DNA of 57,542 nt from Nitrososphaerota archaeon. Lineage in GTDB: Archaea > Thermoproteota > Nitrososphaeria > Conexivisphaerales > UBA164. Below are positions 35,615-43,367 of the stretch, piece by piece. The translations under genes were made by a program, and so were the position numbers. Each line of letters opens with the position of its first letter. The first letter of the stretch is position 1. The notes beneath the pieces are model-generated. The model searched no databases, was not told the DNA's origin, and was given only the letters and a program-made list of their open reading frames with translations. The stretch spans positions 1-57,542 of the forward strand of contig JAMCTX010000008.1 of NCBI GenBank assembly GCA_023381255.1. The letters are read 5' to 3'.

Positions 35615-36091
35615 TCACCCTGATACCTCCGTGCTGTTACTCAATGGCCCTGAAACGCTGTATGTGATGCTGTAAGTTGCCGTGGTGTTGCTGAATGAGT
35701 TGATGAAGGTTATGCTGAGTGGCTGGTTTGTTATCGGCAGCATGTATGTTGCGTTGCCGTCAGTGCCTCCCTTTACCAGGGTCAAAGGCAGTGTTGAATA
35801 TGCTGTTATGTTTGCTGTCGCCGCGCTTGCGCCCAATGATGTTGGCTTTATCACTACGGACAAAGTCTCGTTCATCAGGTAGCCATTGTACGGGGTGATG
35901 GTCAATGTTCCCTTTCCTACTGAAGATGTCATTGATGTTGCGCTGAGCACTATCTGGGTCGGCTTGCTCAGCGTGTTAAGCGAGCTTGACTGTGTTGCTA
36001 TTGGCATGAAAGAACCCGGTACGTATGCCATGTATGCTCCTGCTCCTATAAAGACGATTGCCAGTATTCCCATTATTTGGAATTTTTCCAT
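35615..36091 (-). CDS. Secreted/membrane-anchored protein
   Basis: 158 residues: N-terminal helix (IMGILAIVFIGAGAYMAYV), then a Thr/Ser-rich beta domain with several NxS/T sequons and no C-terminal helix. Not recognised. First gene of a two-gene unit. The octamer is 12 nt upstream and followed by GGTGAGG, so both motif and ribosome site are present. Confidence 0.7.
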   Translation of the reverse strand: MEKFQIMGILAIVFIGAGAYMAYVPGSFMPIATQSSSLNTLSKPTQIVLSATSMTSSVGKGTLTITPYNGYLMNETLSVVIKPTSLGASAATANITAYSTLPLTLVKGGTDGNATYMLPITNQPLSITFINSFSNTTATYSITYSVSGPLSNSTEVSG

Positions 36092-36103
36092 TGTGTCCTC
36101 ACC

Positions 36104-36111
36104 ATATAGAT
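36104..36111 (-). promoter_or_regulatory. Start-proximal octamer, gene 35615-36091
   Basis: ATCTATAT then GGTGAGG; 12 nt to the ATG, the longest spacing seen. Confidence 0.55.
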
Positions 36112-36129
36112 ATGTCAGTCATTTTTTTA

Positions 36130-36975
36130 TCACCGCTCCCTCCGCACGAACATGTACATCGCCAGCACTATTGCCGCTATGATGACTATGCCTATTGCAA
36201 GGTTTGTGTTGCTTACTCCCGGAATTATGCTGTATGTCGTGCTTGCGCTGCCCAGACTTACTGATAGCTGCGGCGCAGCCCACTGCCACGCGCCTATCGT
36301 CGTGTACGGATATGTGGTTGATGCCGTGGATGACAATGCCTGCCCGAACACGTTTGTTGCGGTTGCCGTTATTGAGACGTAGTATTGCGGCCAGTATGTT
36401 GCGGTTGAAGTCGTGCTGAATCCAGTGCCCCAGATGTCCTGCGCAAGGGTTGTCATGTTGTAGGTGCTTGAAGTTATCGTTTCTGTTCCTGTAACCTTGG
36501 TTGCCGGTGCGCCTGAAATGCTATACGGGAAGTTCTGCGCGTTAAATATCGTGTAGCTCTGCCCTGTTCCGTTTCCTTCAAGGTCTGCCGTCACCGTTAC
36601 CGTGATGTTCTGCGCGCTTGAAGTACCCTCAAGGTACTGCCCTGTCAGCGTCAAGCTGAAGCCGTACTGGACATCGGTGACTGCCGTTGTCGTGCCGGGA
36701 GCCACAAAATCAAGCGAGTAAGGCTCAAGCTGCCCGTCAGGCTCCACTATGTATATCTGCCCGGTGTTGAGATATTCCCTTATGACCTCGCCACTTGAAG
36801 TTATGTAATCAACGTAAGGCTGCGCCGAAGCCCCCGCCGTCGAGCCTCCGCTGCCAGAACTTGATGTTGTTACGGTGTTTGACTGGTGAAAGTACGGGAT
36901 GAACGGATATGCTGCCACAAATGCTGCTACCACTATTATGCCAATGATTATTACCTCTTTTTTGTCTATTTCCAT
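36130..36975 (-). CDS. Surface protein anchored at both ends
   Basis: 281 residues: N-terminal helix (VIIIGIIVVAAFVAAYPFI), a SGSGGSTAG linker, a large Thr/Ser/Tyr-rich beta region and a C-terminal helix (LAIGIVIIAAIVLAMYMFV) with Arg-rich end. Resembles the other surface genes of the cluster in layout but not clearly in sequence. Not assigned to a family. Confidence 0.7.
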   Translation of the reverse strand: MEIDKKEVIIIGIIVVAAFVAAYPFIPYFHQSNTVTTSSSGSGGSTAGASAQPYVDYITSSGEVIREYLNTGQIYIVEPDGQLEPYSLDFVAPGTTTAVTDVQYGFSLTLTGQYLEGTSSAQNITVTVTADLEGNGTGQSYTIFNAQNFPYSISGAPATKVTGTETITSSTYNMTTLAQDIWGTGFSTTSTATYWPQYYVSITATATNVFGQALSSTASTTYPYTTIGAWQWAAPQLSVSLGSASTTYSIIPGVSNTNLAIGIVIIAAIVLAMYMFVRRER

Positions 36976-36981
36976 GTCAAT

Positions 36982-36989
36982 ATATAGAT
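36982..36989 (-). promoter_or_regulatory. Start-proximal octamer, gene 36130-36975
   Basis: ATCTATAT, 6 nt before the ATG; T-rich tract upstream. Confidence 0.6.
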
Positions 36990-37023
36990 AGATTACCCAA
37001 AAAAATAACGACCCTAACGCTAT

Positions 37024-37557
37024 TTACTCTTCTTCCTCAACGTGTATTATGACAAATGTCAGCACAAAGACCAGCGCGCAGGCTGCACCGATGTAAAGCA
37101 AAATTCCTGGAATAGTCGTTACAAAGTAGTCATAAAGGCCGTGCCCAAGCATGACTGCGACTAATCCCGGCATGAACGTGAACTTGCCTTCCTTCCTCAT
37201 GCTGTACTGCCACACCACAATGGCCTGCCAGATGCCTGCCACCATTGCCATCATCATGCTCGCTATCGAGCCGCCATAGGCCCAGTAATGGGCCAGCCCG
37301 AACATGACCCCGCCAATCACGCCGCCGACCATGTACGAAACGTCGGCAAAGACCATGATGACCAGCGGAACAAAATAGCGGAATATGATTTCCTCACTGG
37401 GGCCGACAGCGAAAAGGTAAAAGAACGCGTTGCTGTTCAGGGTTGAAGCCATGCTGAAGCCACCGCTGGAGCTGAACATGTATGAAATGAAAACCAATCC
37501 CGCCAGCGATGCTGTAAAGCCCCTCACCAGCAAAAGCCCGTAATTGTTCTTCCTCAT
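37024..37557 (-). CDS. CPBP family intramembrane metalloprotease
   Basis: 177 residues with about six membrane helices. The three CPBP (CAAX protease/bacteriocin-processing) motifs are present: SEEIIFR at residues 54-60, FGLAH ending in His90, and GHGLYDY with His139. These are glutamate/histidine intramembrane proteases. Start overlaps the stop of the upstream small membrane protein (TAATG), with GGAGGGG upstream. Inside a surface-protein cluster it may process or release element surface proteins, or counter host defence; both are inference. Confidence 0.82.
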   Translation of the reverse strand: MRKNNYGLLLVRGFTASLAGLVFISYMFSSSGGFSMASTLNSNAFFYLFAVGPSEEIIFRYFVPLVIMVFADVSYMVGGVIGGVMFGLAHYWAYGGSIASMMMAMVAGIWQAIVVWQYSMRKEGKFTFMPGLVAVMLGHGLYDYFVTTIPGILLYIGAACALVFVLTFVIIHVEEEE

Positions 37558-37775
37558 TAGAACGGCTCCCCTCCTTTTTCTTCCCTGTCATACATAGTCG
37601 TTAAGAATGCCGCAAAGGCGACGCTGACAACGTCCATCATGCCGTAAATCAAGTACACGAAAAGGTCTGCGGTCTGCGCCGCGAAATAGTCGCCGAGCAT
37701 GGTGTAAAGGAAGATAATCATCGATATTGCCAGGAACAAAATCGCGTCATAGGGAAAACTGACTTCCTCGCCCAT
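37557..37775 (-). CDS. Small two-helix membrane protein
   Basis: 72 residues with two hydrophobic segments (YDAILFLAISMIIFLYTML and a second near residue 45) and a charged C-terminus. Not recognised. Coupled to the CPBP protease gene by a TAATG overlap, so it may be a partner or regulator of it. Confidence 0.65.
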   Translation of the reverse strand: MGEEVSFPYDAILFLAISMIIFLYTMLGDYFAAQTADLFVYLIYGMMDVVSVAFAAFLTTMYDREEKGGEPF

Positions 37776-37778
37776 GCC

Positions 37779-37786
37779 ATATAGAT
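37779..37786 (-). promoter_or_regulatory. Start-proximal octamer, gene 37557-37775
   Basis: ATCTATAT, 3 nt before the ATG (GGC spacer). Confidence 0.6.
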
Positions 37787-37789
37787 GTG

Positions 37790-39763
37790 TCAGTCTTTTT
37801 CTTTCCGGTTAAGCCATATTGCCAAGAATGCTATCGCTGTCCATGTCACTATCAGCATGTTGATTGCGTTGGCAGGCAACGAAATTGTTGGCGTCATGTT
37901 TCCGCCTATGACGTTGAATTGCGTATAGCCTGGGTCAAACGCGCTATAAGTCGTTGACCAATACAGCTTGTTTTGCAACTGAAGTGTCGCCGTCTGGCTC
38001 ATTGTAGAGCCAGTTATGGCGTTTACACCGCTGACCGTTACCTGCGCTTCATAGGTGTAGTTGTAGTAGCCCTGCGTTGTGGCAGAAGCAAGGTTGAGCC
38101 AGGGTGTTGTATAGGAATCGCTGAACGGCAATGACACATCGTTCCACGTATAGTTGCTCACTTCGGTCATTTGCGAAGCGTTGTGCCCGGCAAGTATTTC
38201 AAGGTTGACGTTTGCGGTGTTTGAAGCGGCCGAGGATGAAGCCTTTATGTACTGCCCCGATGCCTGAATGCCGGAAACAGATATCTGGAATTGTGAAAGA
38301 CTGCTTGGCACTGTAAAAGCGGCCGCCAAATCGGGCAAATATAAATTATAGGAATCCCAAATTACTGCGATGTCATTTCCGGTTAGCGTTACCAAACCGG
38401 GATAGCCTTCAGCACTCCCATAGATGCTTCCATATTCCCTGATATTAAACGCATCGGCCGTTAATGTATTTGAATATAATGTTTTCCATTCGGCATAATC
38501 ACCTGACGAAACAAGAACCGTTATGGAGGAAACCCAAGTATCAGTATTAGTATTATATTTTCCTGATGTAATAATCATATATACATCATTATTATACGTA
38601 AAAAGCAAGGGAAAATATCCATGAAGCTCTCCAGAATTTGAACCGACTTCTTTTAGCGCGCTCCATCCGCTTGATGTTCCTACCGTAAAATTGGACACAT
38701 AAATAGCCGCGTTGGCAGTGGCACCAGGGGAATAATATGGTATAGTGACAATTACGGTATTTCCTTCTGATGCCACAAATTGGCCTACCGGCCCCATAGT
38801 TTCAACCCCGCTGGTTGTCAATGAACGACCGGCCATGGGGTCAAAATCTGATTGTGTTATGCTGTAAGTTGAACTCCACGCCCCGTTCTGGTAATACTGC
38901 ATCGCATATCCAGTGCCGCTGTTGCCAGATATTCCTGTGTAGTAAACAAGCACAAGCGCGCCATTTTGCGTAATAACCATCCCCGCCACATCGGTGCTTG
39001 CCAGCCCGCTGTATATCTGTGTGTAAGGACCACCAACCCCAGATGTGCTTTCATAAACACCCAACCCAGCTACTGCCACATACCAATCGCTGCCTGAAAC
39101 AGCAATCGCTTCTGGAACGCCGCCGCTGACTACTTCATAAGAATTCCAGTTAGACAACGACCCCGCGCCCAAGGTGCAGCTTACGATATAAGCCGTCGCC
39201 CCCATGTCAGCAAGAAAATAAAGCGTGCTGCCAGAAACAAAGCCCTCTTCAACGTATTGCACATTTGTGTAAGGTGTTGATTGAGCTGAACTCCATTGAT
39301 AACCGAATGTTCCTGTAACTGCTGTCCTGGTGTCTATTGCCGTTGCATATAAATAATCTAAATCGCCGGTGCTTCCGCCATAATCAACCACAATATTGTA
39401 GTAATAATTGTCATAATAAACAAGTATTCCGCCACCGGCATAATTAGTGCTTGGTGGAGAATAGCCATAAGAGGGACTAAAAACATAGTTGCTAGAGGAA
39501 GTGCCAGTTCCGCTTTGATTAAGCGCAAATGCGGGTGGTGCTGATTGGAACCATGACAAAGGGATTTCTGAAAGTATGGAGCCAGCCGGCTTTGCCGGCA
39601 ATGAAGTAAACCGCGTTGGCGTAAAATAATCCAGCGAAACCTTGCCTATGCTGATTGAATTCGTTGCCCCGGTGTAAGTGTAAGGCACTTCCGCCATGCT
39701 CCCGATTACCACTATGGAAATGACTAAGCCGACCATGAGGGCGAAAGCTACTGAGCTTTTCAC
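37790..39763 (-). CDS. Large surface protein anchored at both ends
   Basis: 657 residues. N-terminal helix (AFALMVGLVISIVVIGSMA), then a long Tyr/Ser/Gly/Thr-rich region with repeated SxxWYxAxAGxGVYE-like and YVxxGNTVIVTIPYYS strands that look like beta-propeller blades, a beta-sandwich C-terminal part with many sequons, and a final helix (NMLIVTWTAIAFLAIWLN) with a NRKEKD tail. The start is GTG with GGTGAT upstream, overlapping the previous gene's control region, so it is the second gene of a unit. Probably the main extracellular or virion-surface protein of the element. Not assigned to a family. Confidence 0.7.
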   Translation of the reverse strand: MKSSVAFALMVGLVISIVVIGSMAEVPYTYTGATNSISIGKVSLDYFTPTRFTSLPAKPAGSILSEIPLSWFQSAPPAFALNQSGTGTSSSNYVFSPSYGYSPPSTNYAGGGILVYYDNYYYNIVVDYGGSTGDLDYLYATAIDTRTAVTGTFGYQWSSAQSTPYTNVQYVEEGFVSGSTLYFLADMGATAYIVSCTLGAGSLSNWNSYEVVSGGVPEAIAVSGSDWYVAVAGLGVYESTSGVGGPYTQIYSGLASTDVAGMVITQNGALVLVYYTGISGNSGTGYAMQYYQNGAWSSTYSITQSDFDPMAGRSLTTSGVETMGPVGQFVASEGNTVIVTIPYYSPGATANAAIYVSNFTVGTSSGWSALKEVGSNSGELHGYFPLLFTYNNDVYMIITSGKYNTNTDTWVSSITVLVSSGDYAEWKTLYSNTLTADAFNIREYGSIYGSAEGYPGLVTLTGNDIAVIWDSYNLYLPDLAAAFTVPSSLSQFQISVSGIQASGQYIKASSSAASNTANVNLEILAGHNASQMTEVSNYTWNDVSLPFSDSYTTPWLNLASATTQGYYNYTYEAQVTVSGVNAITGSTMSQTATLQLQNKLYWSTTYSAFDPGYTQFNVIGGNMTPTISLPANAINMLIVTWTAIAFLAIWLNRKEKD

Positions 39764-39769
39764 TGGAGA

Positions 39770-40291
39770 TCACCCTGACTGCGGGTTGACAGTTACGGTT
39801 GTTTCAGATGACGTTCTTTGCGACCACCCTGAGCCAAGCAGGCCGTTTGTCCAGTACTCGAAAACTATAACCGTAAGCGTGTATGTGCCGACAGGCACGT
39901 TCTTCATAATGTACTGCACGTTCCAGTTGCTTGAAAGCGTGAAATACACCGTTCCCGATGCCTGAGTTTCGCCGTCAGCTACAAGCGTATATTCAATTTT
40001 CGCCTTTGACGTATCTGCCGTGCTGAGCTGCTGCCCTCCTGATGTCGCTATCACCGAATAAAGCACGTTGTGGTAATCCGTGACCGAGGGCGTTATCTGG
40101 GTTATCGACACCGTTGCTGTCGCAAAGGGGATGTTCAGGTATCCGTTCCATGTACCATCTACCGACACGATTACATTTGCCACCTGGGTTCCGGTGCCTG
40201 GCGGCGCGGGTATCTCTCCCGTTCCAAGCACCGCTACCATCGCCACAAGAAATATTGCTATCGCGCCAACCCCAACGATTTTGCTGTCCAT
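39770..40291 (-). CDS. Secreted protein with signal anchor
   Basis: 173 residues: N-terminal helix (VGAIAIFLVAMVAVLGTG), then a Thr/Val-rich beta-sandwich (DGTWNGYLNIPFA and VGTYTLTVIVFEY) and no C-terminal helix. The ATG at 40291 is preferred over one 21 bases upstream because the octamer lies exactly 3 nt before it. First gene of the unit that includes the 657-residue protein. Confidence 0.7.
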   Translation of the reverse strand: MDSKIVGVGAIAIFLVAMVAVLGTGEIPAPPGTGTQVANVIVSVDGTWNGYLNIPFATATVSITQITPSVTDYHNVLYSVIATSGGQQLSTADTSKAKIEYTLVADGETQASGTVYFTLSSNWNVQYIMKNVPVGTYTLTVIVFEYWTNGLLGSGWSQRTSSETTVTVNPQSG

Positions 40292-40294
40292 GCC

Positions 40295-40302
40295 ATATAG
40301 AT
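40295..40302 (-). promoter_or_regulatory. Start-proximal octamer, gene 39770-40291
   Basis: ATCTATAT, 3 nt before the ATG. It faces a plus-strand copy 25 bp away. Confidence 0.6.
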
Positions 40303-40327
40303 AGGAACGCAAAATTTTGGCTGAACC

Positions 40328-40335
40328 ATCTATAT
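40328..40335 (+). promoter_or_regulatory. Start-proximal octamer on the plus strand, gene 40340-40528
   Basis: ATCTATAT 4 nt before the ATG of a plus-strand gene, showing that the motif follows gene direction. Confidence 0.6.
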
Positions 40336-40339
40336 TGTA

Positions 40340-40528
40340 ATGAACGCAAAAAACCCTCTTATGCTGGGAATAATACTTGTCATGGTTGGGGTCGTCCTTA
40401 CGTTTGTTTATCCGATGTCAAACAGCTATGACATGGGGCAGACAATTTCGGGTGTCTCAACCGCATGCTCGCTGACGGGAATAGGCTCGATAATAGTTGC
40501 TATTTACATTCATTATGGCAAGAAATAA
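40340..40528 (+). CDS. Small two-helix membrane protein
   Basis: 62 residues with two membrane segments (MLGIILVMVGVVLTFVYPM and LTGIGSIIVAIYIHYG). Not recognised. One of the few plus-strand genes of the element; it is supported by the octamer at the standard distance. Confidence 0.6.
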   Translation: MNAKNPLMLGIILVMVGVVLTFVYPMSNSYDMGQTISGVSTACSLTGIGSIIVAIYIHYGKK

Positions 40529-40571
40529 ATTATTTTTGTTTAAAAAATGAAATAGACGATTATTTTTTGTT

Positions 40572-40946
40572 TTATGCAGCAAGCAGCGCGGCTATCTCGG
40601 CAACGCTCGTGGCAAGCTTCACGTAATTTTGCACGTCCTGTTTTGCCTGCTCCCTTGACACTTTGTCTGGGTCGTACCGGTATTTCTCTACCTGCCCGTT
40701 GTTGCTGACCTCAATAACATGCCCCTCGGTGTCCATCACGTTGCCGGCGGGCTTTATGCCGTTTTGCTGCATAGTCTGTTCCGCTTCGGTTAGCTGCGGC
40801 TGCAATGACGCAAGGATGCCCTCAAGCCTGCCCTTATTGACTTCGTCTATATGCCTTATCGCCCTGCGCCTGCCTTTCTCGTCAGTATAGAATATCGTGT
40901 TGTGCTGACCTTTCAGCCAGTTCTTTACCGCTTCCTTCTTGGTCAA
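40572..40946 (-). CDS. Hypothetical protein with internal tag motif
   Basis: 124 residues, soluble, with a C-terminal helix. Residues 19-30 (FYTDEKGRRRAI) match the N-terminal tag found at the start of several neighbouring genes, here preceded by an 18-residue extension. TTG start overlapping the TGA of the upstream membrane gene, with GGTGAG in front. Function unknown. Confidence 0.65.
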   Translation of the reverse strand: MTKKEAVKNWLKGQHNTIFYTDEKGRRRAIRHIDEVNKGRLEGILASLQPQLTEAEQTMQQNGIKPAGNVMDTEGHVIEVSNNGQVEKYRYDPDKVSREQAKQDVQNYVKLATSVAEIAALLAA

Positions 40947-41227
40947 TCAGACTCACCTATATCCATGAATTTTGCCGCAATGTAGTATATTATCGCCGTT
41001 ATTCCCGCGCCTATCAGGAAGCCAAAGACAACCACCAGAAGCAGCGGCAACCCAAGCAGGACAGCCGTGACAATTGCGCCTATGGGGTTGCCTATCAGGT
41101 CGAAAGTCGCGCTCAGGGCAAATATCGCGCCGGCGAAGAATGACGCATAGCCCATCTTTAACTTAAAGTATGGTCCAAGTATCCCGAACAGCACCGGAAC
41201 CAGCCAGATTATCCAACCAAAGCTCAT
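40943..41227 (-). CDS. Small membrane protein
   Basis: 94 residues with about three hydrophobic segments (IIWLVPVLFGILGPYF, FFAGAIFALSATFDLI and a long one from residue 55). Not recognised; coupled to the tag-containing gene downstream by a TTGA overlap. Confidence 0.65.
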   Translation of the reverse strand: MSFGWIIWLVPVLFGILGPYFKLKMGYASFFAGAIFALSATFDLIGNPIGAIVTAVLLGLPLLLVVVFGFLIGAGITAIIYYIAAKFMDIGESD

Positions 41228-41230
41228 GAT

Positions 41231-41238
41231 ATATAGAT
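41231..41238 (-). promoter_or_regulatory. Start-proximal octamer, gene 40943-41227
   Basis: ATCTATAT, 3 nt before the ATG; TTTTTTGA about 10 nt further upstream. Confidence 0.6.
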
Positions 41239-41254
41239 AGGCAGCATCAAAAAA

Positions 41255-42250
41255 TCATTTGGACAGGTGCTGATCCGTCATTTGTATTATCTGCCTTGCC
41301 GTGTTTGCGGCCCTGTCTATGCTTTCCTCTCCGAGCTTGTTGTCTTTAAGCCAATTCTTGATATAAGCCGCGGCTTCCTTGTCAAAATCAACGCCATAAT
41401 GCGAGAGAACCAGATATGCGGAGAGTTCGGCTTCGGTTTCCGCCTTCCATCTCGGAATCTTTCTGTAATCATGCCCCATTATGGCGTGCGACATTTCGTG
41501 AGCCAGCGTGTTAAGCGGGGCCTTGCTCTCGTTCGGAACCTTCATTACCACCAAGCCGCGAACATTTCCTTCCGTGTCCAAGTCCGTATATCCCCTTGAC
41601 CCGCTTTCCAGGGTTGTTTCCGTAATGTTTTTGAATTTTGATTTTGCCGCTTCCTTCATGGCTGCGTATAGCTCCGAATTTTTGGCAAACTGCTCCGGGG
41701 GCACGTCGCCGTTTACCGACTTTGCGTCATAGACCCTTCCGACCCCGTATGTATGTGGTGTATAACGCGCATTTTGCGTGCGCATCATTTCATTATACTT
41801 GCGGATGATGTACTCCTCGCTTTGCCCTTCCTTTTTGAGTTTTTCCATGGTCTTGGCGATTTTTGGCAGGCTATATTTCTTTGGAACGCCGTAAGGAACA
41901 AGAACGGCTATCGGCCTTGCGTTTTCCCTGACTTCATAGCCGAGTGCTTTCCAGTCGTCCTTTGAGAAAACCCTTGTAGCCTGCGGGTCCTGCTGGATTA
42001 TTAATGCGGCATTATATGGCGAATATTTGCCCAAAAACCCCGAAAACTCCTTCAGGTTTGTCAGCACTACTTCGATGTCATCCATCTCCGAAATTCTTTT
42101 CAGCTTCTCATGCGCATCGTGTAAAAGCGCATCTTTTGTAACCTCCTGGAATTTGGGGCTTTCCATCACCCGCGGATTTTTCAGCCCCTTTTCGTTTATC
42201 GGTATGACCTTCCTGTTTTCCCCCTTCCCGCGTGTAAAAAACTCTGTCAT
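41255..42250 (-). CDS. ArdC-like antirestriction protein with zincin domain
   Basis: 331 residues. The first 20 are the element tag (MTEFFTRGKGENRKVIPI). Residues about 55-105 resemble the ArdC N-terminal ssDNA-binding domain (LGKYSPYNAALIIQQDP, then ATRVFSKDDWKALGYEV). The C-terminal part is a metalloprotease-like zincin with HEMSHAIMGHD near residue 251 and a downstream acidic ETEAELSAY. ArdC proteins of plasmids such as pSa block restriction and travel with the transferred DNA strand. Here that suggests protection of incoming element DNA. Its divergent promoter is a perfect palindrome. Confidence 0.78.
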   Translation of the reverse strand: MTEFFTRGKGENRKVIPINEKGLKNPRVMESPKFQEVTKDALLHDAHEKLKRISEMDDIEVVLTNLKEFSGFLGKYSPYNAALIIQQDPQATRVFSKDDWKALGYEVRENARPIAVLVPYGVPKKYSLPKIAKTMEKLKKEGQSEEYIIRKYNEMMRTQNARYTPHTYGVGRVYDAKSVNGDVPPEQFAKNSELYAAMKEAAKSKFKNITETTLESGSRGYTDLDTEGNVRGLVVMKVPNESKAPLNTLAHEMSHAIMGHDYRKIPRWKAETEAELSAYLVLSHYGVDFDKEAAAYIKNWLKDNKLGEESIDRAANTARQIIQMTDQHLSK

Positions 42251-42253
42251 ACC

Positions 42254-42271
42254 ATATAGAACGTTCTATAT
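42254..42271. promoter_or_regulatory. Palindromic divergent start-proximal motif
   Basis: ATATAGAACGTTCTATAT is an 18-bp perfect palindrome. Each arm (TTCTATAT) is a one-base variant of the octamer and lies 3 nt before a start codon: the ArdC-like gene on one side (42250) and a plus-strand gene on the other (42275). Confidence 0.65.
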
Positions 42272-42274
42272 ATT

Positions 42275-42496
42275 ATGGCTAACTATCGTTTGCGAGGATG
42301 GTACGACAACGCCAACGTCAAAAGGCTTGGCACGAATTTGGTTTCATATAACAGCTACAAAAAGGAACAATACGAATGGTCTATGTGGCGCATATACACG
42401 GGCCGCTGCCCGTCAACTCCGCACCTTGACCATCTTTTCTGGCCGGCAGAATACAGGCGACGTCTCAGGGCATTGCGAAAGCTGTTTTCAGAATAA
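42275..42496 (+). CDS. Hypothetical protein
   Basis: 73 residues, rich in Trp/Tyr/Arg (GWYDNANVKRLGTNLVSYNS, then WSMWRIY). Not recognised. Its ATG is 3 nt from the palindromic motif, divergent from the ArdC-like gene; its end overlaps the convergent gene by 9 bp. Confidence 0.6.
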   Translation: MANYRLRGWYDNANVKRLGTNLVSYNSYKKEQYEWSMWRIYTGRCPSTPHLDHLFWPAEYRRRLRALRKLFSE

Positions 42497-42712
42497 CGGT
42501 TTCGTGTCGCCAAGTGCGGCCCTTACTTTCTTTCCGTCTTTTGCAAGCTCCGCTTCCTTCTTCCTTATTTTAGGGCCGCCGTAAATAAAATGATCCGGGA
42601 AATAATGCATCAAGACCACCTTCTGTGTCAGCCCGTCAAGCCCGCTTTTCTTGAGTATGAATTCTACATGGTCTATCCTTTCGAGCTGCGGTTCAATATA
42701 TGCCATTTTCAT
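42488..42712 (-). CDS. Hypothetical protein
   Basis: 74 residues, no recognisable domain: a helical N-terminal half (QLERIDHVEFILKKSGLDG) and a basic C-terminus. The octamer 3 nt before the ATG supports it as real. Confidence 0.6.
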   Translation of the reverse strand: MKMAYIEPQLERIDHVEFILKKSGLDGLTQKVVLMHYFPDHFIYGGPKIRKKEAELAKDGKKVRAALGDTKPLF

Positions 42713-42715
42713 AAT

Positions 42716-42723
42716 ATATAGAT
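42716..42723 (-). promoter_or_regulatory. Start-proximal octamer, gene 42488-42712
   Basis: ATCTATAT, 3 nt before the ATG; TTTTTTTGA upstream. Confidence 0.6.
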
Positions 42724-42758
42724 AGACTGTTCAAAAAAATAAATAAAAGATATTTGGG

Positions 42759-43094
42759 TTAAATGCTTTCCAACTCGCCGCCAGCTACCCAGCCATGCGG
42801 CGTCCTGCTTACAGTTCCGCTGAGAGTATGGGCACCATCAAAATTTGTCATCAAAACCTGAAACTCCGCTGATTTTTTGATCTTGTCCTCCTTGACTGGA
42901 CGACCGTTTTCGAAAAACTCGATTTCGCCGGCATCAACTGCCAGCCCCTTTTTTGCATCGCGCAATATTTCGTTTATTGCATCCAACGGAGTTCTGTATT
43001 TCCTGCTTTCATAATATGCCCCACTCAATTTTTCGCTTTTTATCGGGTACACTTTCCTGTCTTTTCCTTTTCCCTTGCTTCTAAATTCTGTCAT
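42759..43094 (-). CDS. Tagged small protein (MTEF-x-GKG-RKVYPI)
   Basis: 111 residues starting MTEFRSKGKGKDRKVYPIK, the element tag. The rest is alpha/beta (TPLDAINEILRDAKKGL, then GEIEFFENGRPVKEDK) and matches nothing I recognise. A longer frame begins upstream at 43217, but the ATG at 43094 is the start because the tag aligns with other genes and the octamer lies 4 nt before it. Confidence 0.7.
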   Translation of the reverse strand: MTEFRSKGKGKDRKVYPIKSEKLSGAYYESRKYRTPLDAINEILRDAKKGLAVDAGEIEFFENGRPVKEDKIKKSAEFQVLMTNFDGAHTLSGTVSRTPHGWVAGGELESI

Positions 43095-43098
43095 TGTT

Positions 43099-43106
43099 AT
43101 ATAGAT
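43099..43106 (-). promoter_or_regulatory. Start-proximal octamer, gene 42759-43094
   Basis: ATCTATAT, 4 nt before the ATG. Confidence 0.6.
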
Positions 43107-43130
43107 AGAACCATCAATAATTTTATCCCG

Positions 43131-43157
43131 TGACAGGTTTGACAAGTGTGACGGGTT
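43131..43157 (+). repeat. Iteron block A (three 9-bp repeats)
   Basis: TGACAGGTT, TGACAAGTG, TGACGGGTT in perfect 9-bp tandem phase, followed by T5. The same unit occurs in block B on the opposite strand. Confidence 0.7.
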
Positions 43158-43289
43158 TTTTGCAGTTATGGGCATAAAAAAACATCGGCCATGATTATAA
43201 TAAGCAAAAATCATCAACCAATGAAACAGAGCAAGACAAAACCAATGACAATAAAAAACAAGTTAAAATTTTATCCAAAAACCATCAAA

Positions 43290-43316
43290 AACCTGTCACA
43301 CCTGTTCAACCTGTCA
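43290..43316 (-). repeat. Iteron block B (three 9-bp repeats, inverted)
   Basis: On the minus strand: TGACAGGTT, GAACAGGTG, TGACAGGTT, again in 9-bp phase and followed by T-rich DNA. Blocks A and B match at 23 of 27 positions as an inverted pair. Confidence 0.7.
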
Positions 43317-43353
43317 CAGAGCTGATTATGCCAAAACCCAAATCCTTATTCTA

Positions 43354-43367
43354 TTGCTCCACCACGA
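43354..43367 (-). repeat. Inverted partial copy of the RM-cassette repeat
   Basis: TTGCTCCACCACGA on the plus strand is the reverse complement of the TCATGGTGGAGCAAG repeat (48766, 50628) with one mismatch over the 14 bases. Confidence 0.45.

Noticed and set aside
43220-43324. 34-codon plus-strand frame across iteron block B
   Set aside because: Its sequence simply follows the iterons and AT-rich DNA; no start signal.
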